64,000 bases of DNA from Streptomyces sp. JH14. Lineage in GTDB: Bacteria > Actinomycetota > Actinomycetes > Streptomycetales > Streptomycetaceae. The notes beneath the pieces were generated by a model that worked only from the letters and a program-made list of their open reading frames with translations, made no database searches and was not told the DNA's origin. The position numbers and the translations under genes are program-made. The first letter of the stretch is position 1. Each line of letters begins with the position of its first letter. Below are positions 36,978-44,492 of the stretch, piece after piece. The stretch covers positions 6,014,001 through 6,078,000 of the forward strand of contig NZ_JAJNEL010000001.1 of NCBI RefSeq assembly GCF_029428675.1. Reading direction: 5' to 3'.

Positions 36978-37877
36978 TCAGGCCTGAACGGGCTGTCCGG
37001 AGAGCCGCTCGACCGCGCGCAGCAGCGCCGAGTGGTCCAGGCCTCCGTCGCCCTGCGCGCGCAGCGAGGCGACGAGCTGGGCGACCACGGCGCCGACGGG
37101 CAATGCGGCGCCGACGTTGCGCGCGGCGTCGGTGACGATGCCCATGTCCTTGTGGTGCAGATCGATCCGGAAGCCCGGCGCGAAGTCCCGCCGCAGGAAG
37201 TTGTCCTTCTTGCGGGTCAGTACGGTCGAACCGGCCAGTCCGCCGTTCAGTACGTCGAGCGCTGCGGTGAGATCGACTCCGGACTTCTCCAGGAAGACGA
37301 CGGCCTCGGCGCACGCCTGGATGTTGACCGCGACGATCAGCTGGTTGGCGGCCTTCACCGTCTGGCCGGCGCCGTGCGGACCGCAGAGCACGATGGTCCT
37401 GCCGAGTGCCCGGAGGATCGGCTGCGCGGCGTCGAAATCGGCCTGCTCGCCGCCGACCATGATCGACAGTACGGCCTCGACGGCCCCGGCCTCGCCGCCG
37501 GAGACGGGGGCGTCCAGCACGCGAACCCCCTTGTCCCGCGCGCTCCTCGCGAGGTCCACGGAGGTCTGCGGGGTGATCGAGGACATGTCGATCAGCAGCG
37601 CGCCGGACCTGACGTTCTCGAGGATGCCGTCGGGGCCGTACGCGACGGCCTCGACCTGCGGGGACGCGGGCACCATCGTGATGACGACATCGGCGTCCCG
37701 GACCGCCTCGGCGATCGAGCCGGCGCCCTTGCCGCCGGCGGCGACCAGCCGGTCGATCTTGTCCTGCTCCAGGGTGTGACCGGTGACGTCGTAACCGGCC
37801 TTGATCAGGTTCTCGGACATCGGGGAGCCCATGATGCCGAGCCCGATCCACGCAACCTTGGGGAGGTTGTTGCTCAT
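36978..37877 (-). CDS. glxR: Tartronate semialdehyde reductase (2-hydroxy-3-oxopropionate reductase)
   Basis: 299 residues of the beta-hydroxyacid dehydrogenase family. NAD-binding motif VAWIGLGIMGSPMSENLIKAGY, substrate-binding VLDAPVSGGEAGAVEAVLSIMVGG, and the catalytic lysine helix GQTVKAANQLIVAVNI (Lys in the K-x-x-N-Q pattern). It reduces tartronate semialdehyde, made from glyoxylate by Gcl, to glycerate. It lies 48 bp behind hydroxypyruvate isomerase in the same direction and must share the promoter with the tandem operator boxes at 38782. A strong hairpin follows. Among family members, the pathway context favours GlxR over 3-hydroxyisobutyrate dehydrogenase. Confidence 0.92.
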   Translation of the reverse strand: MSNNLPKVAWIGLGIMGSPMSENLIKAGYDVTGHTLEQDKIDRLVAAGGKGAGSIAEAVRDADVVITMVPASPQVEAVAYGPDGILENVRSGALLIDMSSITPQTSVDLARSARDKGVRVLDAPVSGGEAGAVEAVLSIMVGGEQADFDAAQPILRALGRTIVLCGPHGAGQTVKAANQLIVAVNIQACAEAVVFLEKSGVDLTAALDVLNGGLAGSTVLTRKKDNFLRRDFAPGFRIDLHHKDMGIVTDAARNVGAALPVGAVVAQLVASLRAQGDGGLDHSALLRAVERLSGQPVQA

Positions 37878-37925
37878 GAGGGTGCCTTCCTGAAAAACGG
37901 GGGTGCGGGAGTGGGGCCGGCGACC

Positions 37926-38765
37926 TCAGTGGGCCGCCCGGGCCCCGGCGGGGAGCCACGCGAAGGCCTCGGCGCTCGGCCGGTCGCCGGGCTTGTACTC
38001 CAGGCCGACCCAGCCGTCGTAACCGGCCTTCGTCAGCTCGTCGAGGAGCCGCTCCAGCGGCAGCGAGCCGCTACCGGGTGCGCCGCGCCCGGGGTCGTCG
38101 GCGATCTGGACGTGGCCGGTCTTCCCGGTGTACGCGGTGATGACCTGGCTGAGGTCCTCGCCGTTCATCGACAGGTGGTAGAGGTCCAGCAGGAACTTCG
38201 CGTTTCCGAGCCCTGTCGCGGCGTTGACCCGGTCGACGACCTCGATCGCGGCCGGTGCGCTCACGAGCGGGTAACGCGGCGACTCCGGCTCGTTCAGGGC
38301 CTCGATCAGCAGGACCGCCCCGACGCGGTCGGCTGCGCGGGCGGCCAGGACCAGGTTCTCCAGGGCGAGTTCGTCCTGTACGGCCGGGTCCACGCCGTCG
38401 ACGCGGTTGCCGTAGAGCGCGTTCAGCGCCTTGCAGCCGACCGAGGCGGCGAAGCCGGCCGCCACCTCGATGTTGGCGCGGAACCGGTCCGACTCCGCGC
38501 CGGGTACGGAGAGCGCACCGCGGTCGGGGCCGGGCAGCTGTCCGGCGTAGAGGTTCAGCCCCACCAGCTGCGTGCCCGCGTCGTCGAGCGCCTTCTTGAG
38601 GGCGTCCAGTTCGGTCTGCGGCGGGGCGGGGGTATCGGTCCAGGGCCACCACAGCTCGACCGCCGTGAAGCCCGCAGCGGCCGCGGCGGCGGGGCGCTCC
38701 AGGAGCGGGAGTTCGGTGAAAAGGATCGAGAGGTTCACATCGAAGCGCTGGTCCGGATATCCCAT
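37926..38765 (-). CDS. hyi: Hydroxypyruvate isomerase
   Basis: 279 residues, a TIM-barrel protein of the xylose-isomerase-like AP-endonuclease 2 family. Recognisable parts are FDVNLSILFTELPLLERPAAAAAAGFTAVELWWPW at the start (typical of Hyi), LLIEALNEPESPRYPLV and KFLLDLYHLSMNGEDLSQVI. It interconverts hydroxypyruvate and tartronate semialdehyde, so it works between Gcl and GlxR. The ATG at 38765 has AAGGAG about 13 nt upstream, and that ribosome site overlaps the first operator box (38782-38796). It heads a two-gene operon with glxR. Confidence 0.9.
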   Translation of the reverse strand: MGYPDQRFDVNLSILFTELPLLERPAAAAAAGFTAVELWWPWTDTPAPPQTELDALKKALDDAGTQLVGLNLYAGQLPGPDRGALSVPGAESDRFRANIEVAAGFAASVGCKALNALYGNRVDGVDPAVQDELALENLVLAARAADRVGAVLLIEALNEPESPRYPLVSAPAAIEVVDRVNAATGLGNAKFLLDLYHLSMNGEDLSQVITAYTGKTGHVQIADDPGRGAPGSGSLPLERLLDELTKAGYDGWVGLEYKPGDRPSAEAFAWLPAGARAAH

Positions 38766-38781
38766 GAGGGTCAGGCGCTCC

Positions 38782-38817
38782 TTCCGTATTGCGGAAATTA
38801 GTTTCTGCTTAACGGAA
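38782..38817. promoter_or_regulatory. Tandem operator boxes before hyi-glxR (21-bp spacing)
   Basis: TTCCGTATTGCGGAA (38782; 13 of 15 positions symmetric) and TTCTGCTTAACGGAA (38803) start 21 bp apart, only 16 bp from the hyi start. The first box overlaps the ribosome site. It is the best-conserved example of the box found before gcl, aceB and allR/allB. Confidence 0.75.
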
Positions 38818-38896
38818 GATTGCCCGGGGGGTGGATGAGCTGTCAAGGGGGCGCCCGGATGTCGGGCCGGTCAGGGGCGGCCGTACACACGGAAAC

Positions 38897-38926
38897 GGGG
38901 CGGACGCCACCCTCGGCATCCGCCCC
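38897..38926 (-). terminator. GH16 gene terminator
   Basis: GGGGCGGACGCC / GGCATCCGCCCC, 12-bp arms with one mismatch and a 6-nt loop, 15 bp after the glycosidase stop in its direction of reading. Confidence 0.7.
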
Positions 38927-38940
38927 GCTCCATCCGTCTG

Positions 38941-40377
38941 TCAGCCGGCCGGGACCGTGTCCTTGAACGTGGTGCCCGCGGCGCGGTACGCGGCGACCGC
39001 CGCGTTCACCTGGGCCGGCGAGAGCACCTGGTCCTTCACATGCAGGACGTAGTCCACCTGCTGGTCGTAGGAGCGGGGCGTGGTGCTCGTCTGCCCGGCC
39101 AGATCGATCAGCCACTGGTTGAAGTTGATCGACATCCCGCGCTCCGGGAGGTATGCCGCCCCGTGCGTACCGAAGAGCTGACCGTCGATGTAGTACGTGA
39201 TCGCGCTGTTGTCGATCGTCACCACGAGGTCGTGCCACCCGGCGAAGCTCTGCCGGGACTCGCTGTGCTGGTTGACGGCCTCCCACGGGTCGGGCCGGTA
39301 GGTCTCCCAGGAGGTCGTGTAGAGGATGTCGGACGGTTCGCCCCAGCCGCCGTTCGGCAGATACTCGAAGTCGTACTCCGCGTAGTCGTCCGCCATCGGT
39401 GCCTTGAGGTCGTTGATCGTGAAGAAGGTCTGGACGAGATGGTCACCGTCCGGCCCCGACCGCGGCGTGTCGTTGAACTTCACCCGGGCCGCGTAGGTGC
39501 CGTTGCGGAACTTCATGCTCTGGGTGAGGAATTCGGTCTGCCGCGTCGAGCCGCTGGTGCCCGCCGTCGAGGTCTCGAGGTTCATCACCGAGTTGCCGCC
39601 CTGATCAGCGAACGTGACGTTCTCCGGGGCCCATACCGCCCCCGGGACACCCGGGCCACCGGAGTTGGAGCGGACGGACCAACCGTGCGCGGCGATCTTC
39701 GGATCCGTGTGGCCCGTGTAGTTGAAGTCGTCGAACAGCGCGGGTCCGTCCGCGGGCGGATCGGTCGGCGGGTCGGTGGGGTCGGTGGGGTCGGTCGGGT
39801 CGTTGCCCCCGGGTGCCTCGCCCCACACGGTGGTCCCGCCGAGTTGCGCGGTCACCTTGGGCCAGTCGCCGTACGAGGTGCGTTCGGCACCGAAGGAGTA
39901 GTCGTCGCTCTGCCCCAGCGTCTGCCAGTCCGCCCGGTAGAAGCGCAGTTGGAGGTCTCCGGTGTCCGCGCCCGGGGCGAGGGAGCCCGCGCCCGCGGTG
40001 AACCCGATCTCCAGATACCGGTCGGCGGTGGCGGTGGGCGTGGCCGGGACGCCGAAGGTCCCGGTGATGTTGGCGCAGCCCTTCACCGCCCACGAGCATG
40101 CGAAGCGGTAGTCCATGCCGGCCGCGTCGGACTTGAAGTAGTAGCGCACCTTGACGTTGCTGAGCGGCACGCTCGCGCTGCCCGAGTTGCGTACCTTGAG
40201 CCAGGGCTCGCTCTGGTCGGCCGTGGCTCCGGAGGCGCTCGTCCGGTACTGGACGACCAACCCGTCCGCGACGGCGGTCGCGGAGGCGGGCAGTGCGGTG
40301 AGTCCCGCACAGCCCAGAGCCAGGGTGGCGGCGGCTGCGGCCGATGCGCGCAGCCGGCTTCTGGCGATCTTCTTCAT
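38941..40377 (-). CDS. Secreted GH16-type glycosidase with CBM3-like domain
   Basis: 478 residues. A signal peptide (basic MKKIARSRLR, hydrophobic core, ALPASATA) is followed by a family-3-like cellulose-binding module (about 38-185; LVVQYRTSASGATADQSEPWLKVRNSG). A proline/threonine linker built of DPT repeats comes next. The catalytic jelly roll (about 210-440) contains EYDFE, which fits the short E-x-D-x-E catalytic motif of GH16. It should cut beta-glucans or a related polysaccharide outside the cell. A stand-alone gene, it is divergent from a GntR regulator that probably controls it; 438 bp with several repeats lie between. GAGAGG precedes the ATG. The glucan type cannot be read from the sequence. 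Confidence 0.85.
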   Translation of the reverse strand: MKKIARSRLRASAAAAATLALGCAGLTALPASATAVADGLVVQYRTSASGATADQSEPWLKVRNSGSASVPLSNVKVRYYFKSDAAGMDYRFACSWAVKGCANITGTFGVPATPTATADRYLEIGFTAGAGSLAPGADTGDLQLRFYRADWQTLGQSDDYSFGAERTSYGDWPKVTAQLGGTTVWGEAPGGNDPTDPTDPTDPPTDPPADGPALFDDFNYTGHTDPKIAAHGWSVRSNSGGPGVPGAVWAPENVTFADQGGNSVMNLETSTAGTSGSTRQTEFLTQSMKFRNGTYAARVKFNDTPRSGPDGDHLVQTFFTINDLKAPMADDYAEYDFEYLPNGGWGEPSDILYTTSWETYRPDPWEAVNQHSESRQSFAGWHDLVVTIDNSAITYYIDGQLFGTHGAAYLPERGMSINFNQWLIDLAGQTSTTPRSYDQQVDYVLHVKDQVLSPAQVNAAVAAYRAAGTTFKDTVPAG

Positions 40378-40743
40378 GGCGTGTTCCTCTCCGGAACAGT
40401 GGTGGGGGTGATGCCGGATGGGGGCGCGCCGTTCCTCAGGAGGCGGTCGTGAGCGACCGTGCGGTCAGGTGGCGGGTGGCGGACGCGGGGACGTCCGGCC
40501 ACGGAGCGCGGTTGCCGTGACCGGCGCGGACCCACCGGCAAGCAAGCGGTACTTCACGGCTCACCTCGGAGAGACAGGACCTGACCACCTGACCAGTGAT
40601 GACCGCTGGACAGCTCACCTCTTGATGGTGGAAGAAGGTGGCATAGACCAATGGGTCCGTCAACCCCCTTGATAGCAGGGGGATTTGATGATGTTGCCGA
40701 TGTGCGACTCGTTCGGTCTGCGTAAAGTGTGGCTAGACTTCCC

Positions 40744-40788
40744 TTGACCAGCCGTCCAGTTGGAGAATCCGCTCGGTCAACTGGTCAG
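40744..40788. promoter_or_regulatory. Nested inverted repeats before the GntR regulator
   Basis: Two interleaved inverted pairs: TTGACCAG (40744) with CTGGTCAG (40781), and CCAGTTG (40756) with CAACTGG (40778). Related copies of the GGTCAGGTGG element (40464 forward; 40580 as TGACCACCTGACCAG on the other strand) occur on the GH16 side, so both divergent genes may share a regulator. Confidence 0.55.
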
Positions 40789-40815
40789 CAGGGAACCGTA
40801 TGTGGAGAGGACCGC

Positions 40816-41655
40816 ATGGACGCCGACGTGCCGGGGACGGTACTGAAACGGGAGAGGGCCCGTGACGCCATCCTGGAGCTCATCGAAGCGCGCAGCCCGG
40901 GGGACGCCATCCCGTCCGAGCGTTCGCTCTGCGGGCTGCTCGGGGTGTCGCGGCCGACTCTGCGTGCCGCGGTCGACGAACTCGTGGCCGCAGGGCTCCT
41001 CGTTCGCGAGCACGGCCGGGGCATGTTCGTCGCACCCGCGAAGATCACCCAGGAGCTGGTCTCGGGGGAACTCGCACTGAGTGTCCCCCCGGCGGCGGGT
41101 GCCTGGTCGAGCCGGCTGCTGGAATTCACCACGCTCCAGGCCGGCGCCCGGGTCGGTCGCAAGCTGCGGATGTCACCGGCCGCGGAGATCGTGTACGTCG
41201 CGCGCCTCCGGCTGGTCGACGGCGCCCCGATGGCCATAGAGCATCTGCACATCAGGGCAGAGCTCGTCCTCGGCCTCTCGGCCCAGGAACTGGAGAGCGG
41301 CGATCTCTACGAGCATCTGCGCGAGCGGCACGGCGTCCACGTCCACGAGGCGTTGCAGGCCATCGAGCCCACGGTGGTCACCCGCGCGGAGGCGAAGCTT
41401 CTCGATGTGCCCGAACTGTCCCCCGCGCTGCTCTTCGAGCGGCTGACCTCGGACACCACGGGCAGGCCCGTGGAGTATGTCCACTCGCTCTACCGGGGCG
41501 ACCGCTACCGGATCGTCTCCCGGTTGGCGCTCGGCCCGGCCGCGGCGGTGCCGCCCGTACCGGACGGCCACCACCCCGGTATCCCGCCGGGCGACTTCGC
41601 CCACGGCGACCCGATCACCTCGTCCACCCGGGGGGACATCCAGTCGGGGCAGTGA
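40816..41655 (+). CDS. GntR-family regulator (HutC type, UTRA domain)
   Basis: 279 residues. An N-terminal winged helix (about 12-80; IPSERSLCGLLGVSRPTLRAAVDELVAAGLLVREHGRGMFV) is followed by a UTRA ligand-binding domain (about 95-250; VYVARLRLVDGAPMAIEHLHI, then LEVHVHEALQAIEP-like and PVEYVHSLYRGDRYRI segments). It is probably an autoregulated repressor responding to a sugar or sugar phosphate, and likely controls the divergent GH16 gene. The ATG at 40816 has GGAGAGG upstream. Repeats around 40744-40788 are candidate operators. Confidence 0.88.
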   Translation: MDADVPGTVLKRERARDAILELIEARSPGDAIPSERSLCGLLGVSRPTLRAAVDELVAAGLLVREHGRGMFVAPAKITQELVSGELALSVPPAAGAWSSRLLEFTTLQAGARVGRKLRMSPAAEIVYVARLRLVDGAPMAIEHLHIRAELVLGLSAQELESGDLYEHLRERHGVHVHEALQAIEPTVVTRAEAKLLDVPELSPALLFERLTSDTTGRPVEYVHSLYRGDRYRIVSRLALGPAAAVPPVPDGHHPGIPPGDFAHGDPITSSTRGDIQSGQ

Positions 41656-41850
41656 ACCGGTGCGGCTCGGGCGACTGCGGCGCGGACCGATGACGCGGTG
41701 GATCGGCAGGCCGAAGTTGCCCGTCGGCCCGGTCCGGCGCGGCGGCCCGCTCGGTCCGCACGGGGGCACGTTCCGGCCGTTCCGTAGGGGCCCCGGCCCC
41801 TCGCCGGTGTGTCCGTTAGGGTCGTGTCCCCGAATGAGGAGTGGGTGACA

Positions 41851-42102
41851 GTGCGCCTGAAAGTGGAGTTCACGACCGAGCCTTTCGATCTCGACGAGGC
41901 CCCGGCGCACGCCGTGGTGGCCCGTGAGGTCATCGCGGCCGCGGAACTGGACGCGGTGGACGTCGGCCCGTTCGGCAACACGGCGGAAGGCGGCTCCGAC
42001 GCCGTGCTCACGGCCGTGGACTCCCTGCTGCGCAAGACCCTGGCGGCGGGTGCCACCCGGGTGTCGCTCCAGGTCAATGTCCTCGGGGAGGACTCGAAGT
42101 GA
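41851..42102 (+). CDS. Small conserved protein, possibly ferredoxin-like (thiamine-binding-like) fold
   Basis: 83 residues. The pattern of strands and helices (RLKVEFTTEPFDL, then PAHAVVAREVIAAAELDAVDVGPFGNTAEGGSD and TRVSLQVNVLG) suggests a beta-alpha-beta ferredoxin-like fold, as in small thiamine-binding UPF0045/YkoF-like proteins. I do not recognise a defined function. A strong ribosome site (AGGAG, 9 nt spacing) supports the GTG at 41851. Its stop overlaps the start of a helix-turn-helix gene (GTGA), so the two form an operon. Confidence 0.6.
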   Translation: MRLKVEFTTEPFDLDEAPAHAVVAREVIAAAELDAVDVGPFGNTAEGGSDAVLTAVDSLLRKTLAAGATRVSLQVNVLGEDSK

Positions 42103-42467
42103 CCGAGCCGGCGGACCACCCCTTCGTCAGCGCGGTCAAGCCGCTCGTCGACGCCATCGGCGCCGAACTGGTCGGACCCGAGCAGGCGCGGCCCGACGAC
42201 GTGGTGCTGGCCTGGGAGGGCGACGACGTCATCGCGGTACGGCTGCCCCAGCTGTCGGACTCCCTCGACCACATCCTGGCCGCCATGGAGCGGCGGCACG
42301 GAATGCCGCTCGCCGACCTGGACCGCAAGACCAAGCAGTCGGTCGTACGGACGCTGGAAGCGCGGGGCGCGTTCTCCGTACGGCACGGCGTGGAGACGGT
42401 GGCGGGTGCCCTGGGGGTCAGCCGCTTCACCGTCTACAACTACCTGAACCGGGAGAAGAGCCCCTGA
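42099..42467 (+). CDS. Helix-turn-helix protein (YheO/DauR-like C-terminus)
   Basis: 122 residues. The C-terminal part RTLEARGAFSVRHGVETVAGALGVSRFTVYNYLNREK is the helix-turn-helix typical of YheO/DauR-like regulators. The N-terminal part (FVSAVKPLVDAIGAELVGPE, ALAWEGDDVIAVRLP-like stretch) is shorter than their PAS-type sensor domain. Start GTG within the preceding stop. The pair may be a small regulatory unit; the target is unknown. Confidence 0.7.
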   Translation: MTEPADHPFVSAVKPLVDAIGAELVGPEQARPDDVVLAWEGDDVIAVRLPQLSDSLDHILAAMERRHGMPLADLDRKTKQSVVRTLEARGAFSVRHGVETVAGALGVSRFTVYNYLNREKSP

Positions 42468-42563
42468 TGCGGACGGGGTGTGCACAAGCTTGGAGCGCCT
42501 CCTCCCGGCCGAGTCGGCGGTACACTCCTTGTCCGTATCGTCCGCCCCAGGGCGGACGACCGG

Positions 42564-43340
42564 TCAGCGTGCTTGCCGCACGCGCTCCAGATAGCCGACC
42601 AGGGCGGCCATCCGGTCGGCAGGCCAGGGCAGGCTCCGGCTGATTTCGGCGCTGTTGTCCTGCCACATGCGGCGGGCTGCGGCCTTGGTCCGCTCGCCCT
42701 GCTCGCCGTCGGCGTGGAACGCGGCTCCCAGCTCGTCCCAGCGCCGGACGAGGTCCTGTACCTGCGGATCGTCGACGGGGGTGTCGTCCCGCACATGAAC
42801 CAGGAGCTGTTCGACGAGGCCGGCCCACCGGTGCTTGGCCGACTCCACGGCCTCCGGGCCGAGTTCGGCCCTCCGCTCGGCCAGTTGCTCCTGCTGTTCC
42901 TGCGTGAAGCCGGTTTCGAACACCGAGATCATCTCCAAGGTCGTCATGAACTGATCCGGATCGGGCATCGACGAGTCGTCCAGCTGACGCACCAGTCCGT
43001 GAATGCGGTGCGTCAGCCGTTCGATGCGTGCGGCCTGCTCCTCCAGGTCGCGCAGCTGGGCAGCCAGCAGTTCGCGCATCGTGCCCAGATCGTCCGCCGC
43101 CGAGTCGGCGAGCACGCCTGCGATCTCGTCCAGCGACAGCCCGAGGGCGCGCAGCGCCCGCACCCGGTACAGCCGCCGCAGGTCCCCTTCGGTGTAGCGG
43201 CGGTGCCCGGATGCGGTGCGCTCACCCGCGGTCAGCAGACCGATCTCGTCGTAGTGGTACAGCGCACGCACGGTCAGCCCGCTCGCATGCGCAAGCTCTC
43301 CGATGCTCCACCGGCGTCCGGTGGTGTCTTTCCCGATCAC
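42564..43340 (-). CDS. MerR-family regulator with TipAS-like domain
   Basis: 258 residues. Residues about 10-78 are the MerR winged helix (WSIGELAHASGLTVRALYHYDEIGLL, then GHRRYTEGDLRRLYRVRALRALGLSLDEIAGVL). A long dimerisation helix (about 85-120) follows. The C-terminal ~125 residues (ELGPEAVESAKHRWAGLVEQL) resemble the antibiotic-binding TipAS domain. It should bind a hydrophobic drug-like ligand and activate its own promoter, whose 19-bp spacer carries the MerR palindrome directly upstream. The GTG start at 43340 coincides closely with the predicted transcription start. Confidence 0.9.
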   Translation of the reverse strand: MIGKDTTGRRWSIGELAHASGLTVRALYHYDEIGLLTAGERTASGHRRYTEGDLRRLYRVRALRALGLSLDEIAGVLADSAADDLGTMRELLAAQLRDLEEQAARIERLTHRIHGLVRQLDDSSMPDPDQFMTTLEMISVFETGFTQEQQEQLAERRAELGPEAVESAKHRWAGLVEQLLVHVRDDTPVDDPQVQDLVRRWDELGAAFHADGEQGERTKAAARRMWQDNSAEISRSLPWPADRMAALVGYLERVRQAR

Positions 43341-43346
43341 GTCAGC

Positions 43347-43377
43347 AACGCTAGAACCTCCCGTCGCGGGAGGTTCA
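43347..43377 (-). promoter_or_regulatory. MerR-type promoter: 19-bp spacer with palindrome, leaderless
   Basis: Read leftwards: TTGAAC, a 19-bp spacer, then TAGCGT. GAACCTCCC-n5-GGGAGGTTC (43354-43376), with perfect 9-bp arms, fills the spacer, the classical layout of MerR-activated promoters. The GTG start follows 7 nt after the -10, so the message is probably leaderless. Confidence 0.75.
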
Positions 43378-43422
43378 AGGGCTGATGCGCCACCGCCCCC
43401 GGGTCGGTCCGGGAAGCCGGAG

Positions 43423-43836
43423 TCAGGCGGCGGGGCCGCTCAGGGCCGTGTCGAGGTGGACGAGCAGGTGCGGCCAGCCCTCGCCCATGCCGTGGTAGGC
43501 CTGCTTGCCCATCGGGGAGTCGAGGTCGAAGCCGGCGTGCTCGAGCAGCAGGCGGGTGCCCTTGCCTTCCGGTTCCAGACGCCAGGTGATTGTGGTGTCC
43601 AGCGATCCTTCCGCGAACCGGTAGCGCAGCAACTGCTCGGGCTCGACCGCGGTGACCTCACAGGGCTGGAGGCCCCAGTTGCCCATGTCGAGGGTGAAAC
43701 GGTGGCCGACGACCGGCTGGATGTCGCCGGGAACCCACCAGCGGGCGAGGTGTTCAGGGTCGGTCAGTGCGGTCCAGACCACGGCGGGCGGGTGATCCAT
43801 GTACTGCTCGCAGCGGATCACGGCTTGCTCGGTCAT
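43423..43836 (-). CDS. SRPBCC (AHSA1-like) domain protein
   Basis: 137 residues of the START/Bet v1-like AHSA1 group: YMDHPPAVVWTALTDPEHLARWWVPGD at the start, RYRFAEGSLDTTITWRLEPEGKGTRLLLEHAGF in the middle and a C-terminal helix GWPHLLVHLDTAL. It probably binds a hydrophobic ligand. Its start overlaps the stop of an ArsR regulator (ATGA), a common actinobacterial pairing in which the SRPBCC protein is controlled by its ArsR partner. The fused version of the same pair is at 7909. Confidence 0.85.
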   Translation of the reverse strand: MTEQAVIRCEQYMDHPPAVVWTALTDPEHLARWWVPGDIQPVVGHRFTLDMGNWGLQPCEVTAVEPEQLLRYRFAEGSLDTTITWRLEPEGKGTRLLLEHAGFDLDSPMGKQAYHGMGEGWPHLLVHLDTALSGPAA

Positions 43837-44147
43837 GAGGTGTTCTCCTCGTCCAGTACGTCGGTGAGCGCGTGCAGTCGCTGCTTCCAGTAGTGCTCGA
43901 ACGGGTGCAGCCACTCACCGACCTCGGCGAGCGCGGCCGGTTCGAGGTGGTAGAACCGCTGCCTGCCGCGGGGTTCCTCGCGCACCAGGCCGGCGGCCCG
44001 CAACACCGCCAGGTGTTCGGAGACCGCCGGGCGTCCCAGCTCGAAGAGCCCGGCGAGATCGCCCGTGGCCCGCGGACCTTCACGCAGACTTTCGAGCAGC
44101 TTACGGCGCACCGGATTGGCCAGCGCGCCGAACACGTCGCTTGGCAT
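43833..44147 (-). CDS. ArsR-type transcriptional repressor
   Basis: 104 residues: VFGALANPVRRKLLESLREG, recognition helix region LGRPAVSEHLAVLRAAGLVREEPRGRQRFYHL, and a C-terminal dimerisation helix. No metal-ligand cysteines are visible, so it is one of the non-metal ArsR regulators paired with SRPBCC proteins. It is autoregulated in all likelihood: two palindromes with TCCGAC half-sites (44160 and 44188) stand immediately before its start. It is co-translated with the SRPBCC gene. Confidence 0.88.
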   Translation of the reverse strand: MPSDVFGALANPVRRKLLESLREGPRATGDLAGLFELGRPAVSEHLAVLRAAGLVREEPRGRQRFYHLEPAALAEVGEWLHPFEHYWKQRLHALTDVLDEENTS

Positions 44148-44159
44148 GGCCCGACGATA

Positions 44160-44203
44160 CGTCGGAGAATTCCGACGCGTCAACTTTTTCCGACGTGTCG
44201 GAA
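44160..44203. promoter_or_regulatory. Two palindromic ArsR operators
   Basis: CGTCGGA-n4-TCCGACG (44160-44177) and TTCCGAC-GT-GTCGGAA (44188-44203), both perfect in the arms and built from the same TCCGAC half-site. They lie 13-56 bp before the ArsR start. Confidence 0.65.
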
Positions 44204-44391
44204 CCGGGCGCTCGGACCGCGATCGCACCGTTGTGGTCGATGAGGTGACCGGGTCCGGGAAGGGTCGGTCGGGGGTGCGCGCACCCTTTCCTGCCGGGAG
44301 AATTCGGCCCAAGGTGAGCAGTTGGGGTACGGAAGGGGGATGAAGGCCGTCGTTCGGATCGCCCGCCATGGCCGTTTCCGTACGCGAGATT

Positions 44392-44431
44392 TCAACAAAG
44401 TGTTGACGTGGTGTTGTGGAGGGCGTTAGCT
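44392..44431 (+). promoter_or_regulatory. Promoter of the uric-acid operon with palindrome over the -35
   Basis: TCAACAA-A-GTGTTGA (44392-44406) overlaps TTGACG (44403-44408), followed by a 17-bp spacer and TTAGCT (44426-44431). A protein bound at the palindrome would block the polymerase. The uraD start lies 87 bp beyond the palindrome. Confidence 0.6.
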
Positions 44432-44492
44432 GTCCGCAGCCCGACCAACGCACAGCGAACAGCAGCAGCGCCATGCAGCCACGGAGGCTCCC

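Noticed and set aside
36553..36987. Open reading frame of 144 codons between the response regulator and glxR
   Set aside because: Arg/Gly-rich translation without codon bias, runs through terminator and inverted repeat and into the glxR 3' end.
44376..44390. TTCCGTA half-site directly before the urate operon palindrome
   Set aside because: The second half does not match and no partner box lies 21 bp away on either side, so it does not fit the paired-box pattern.
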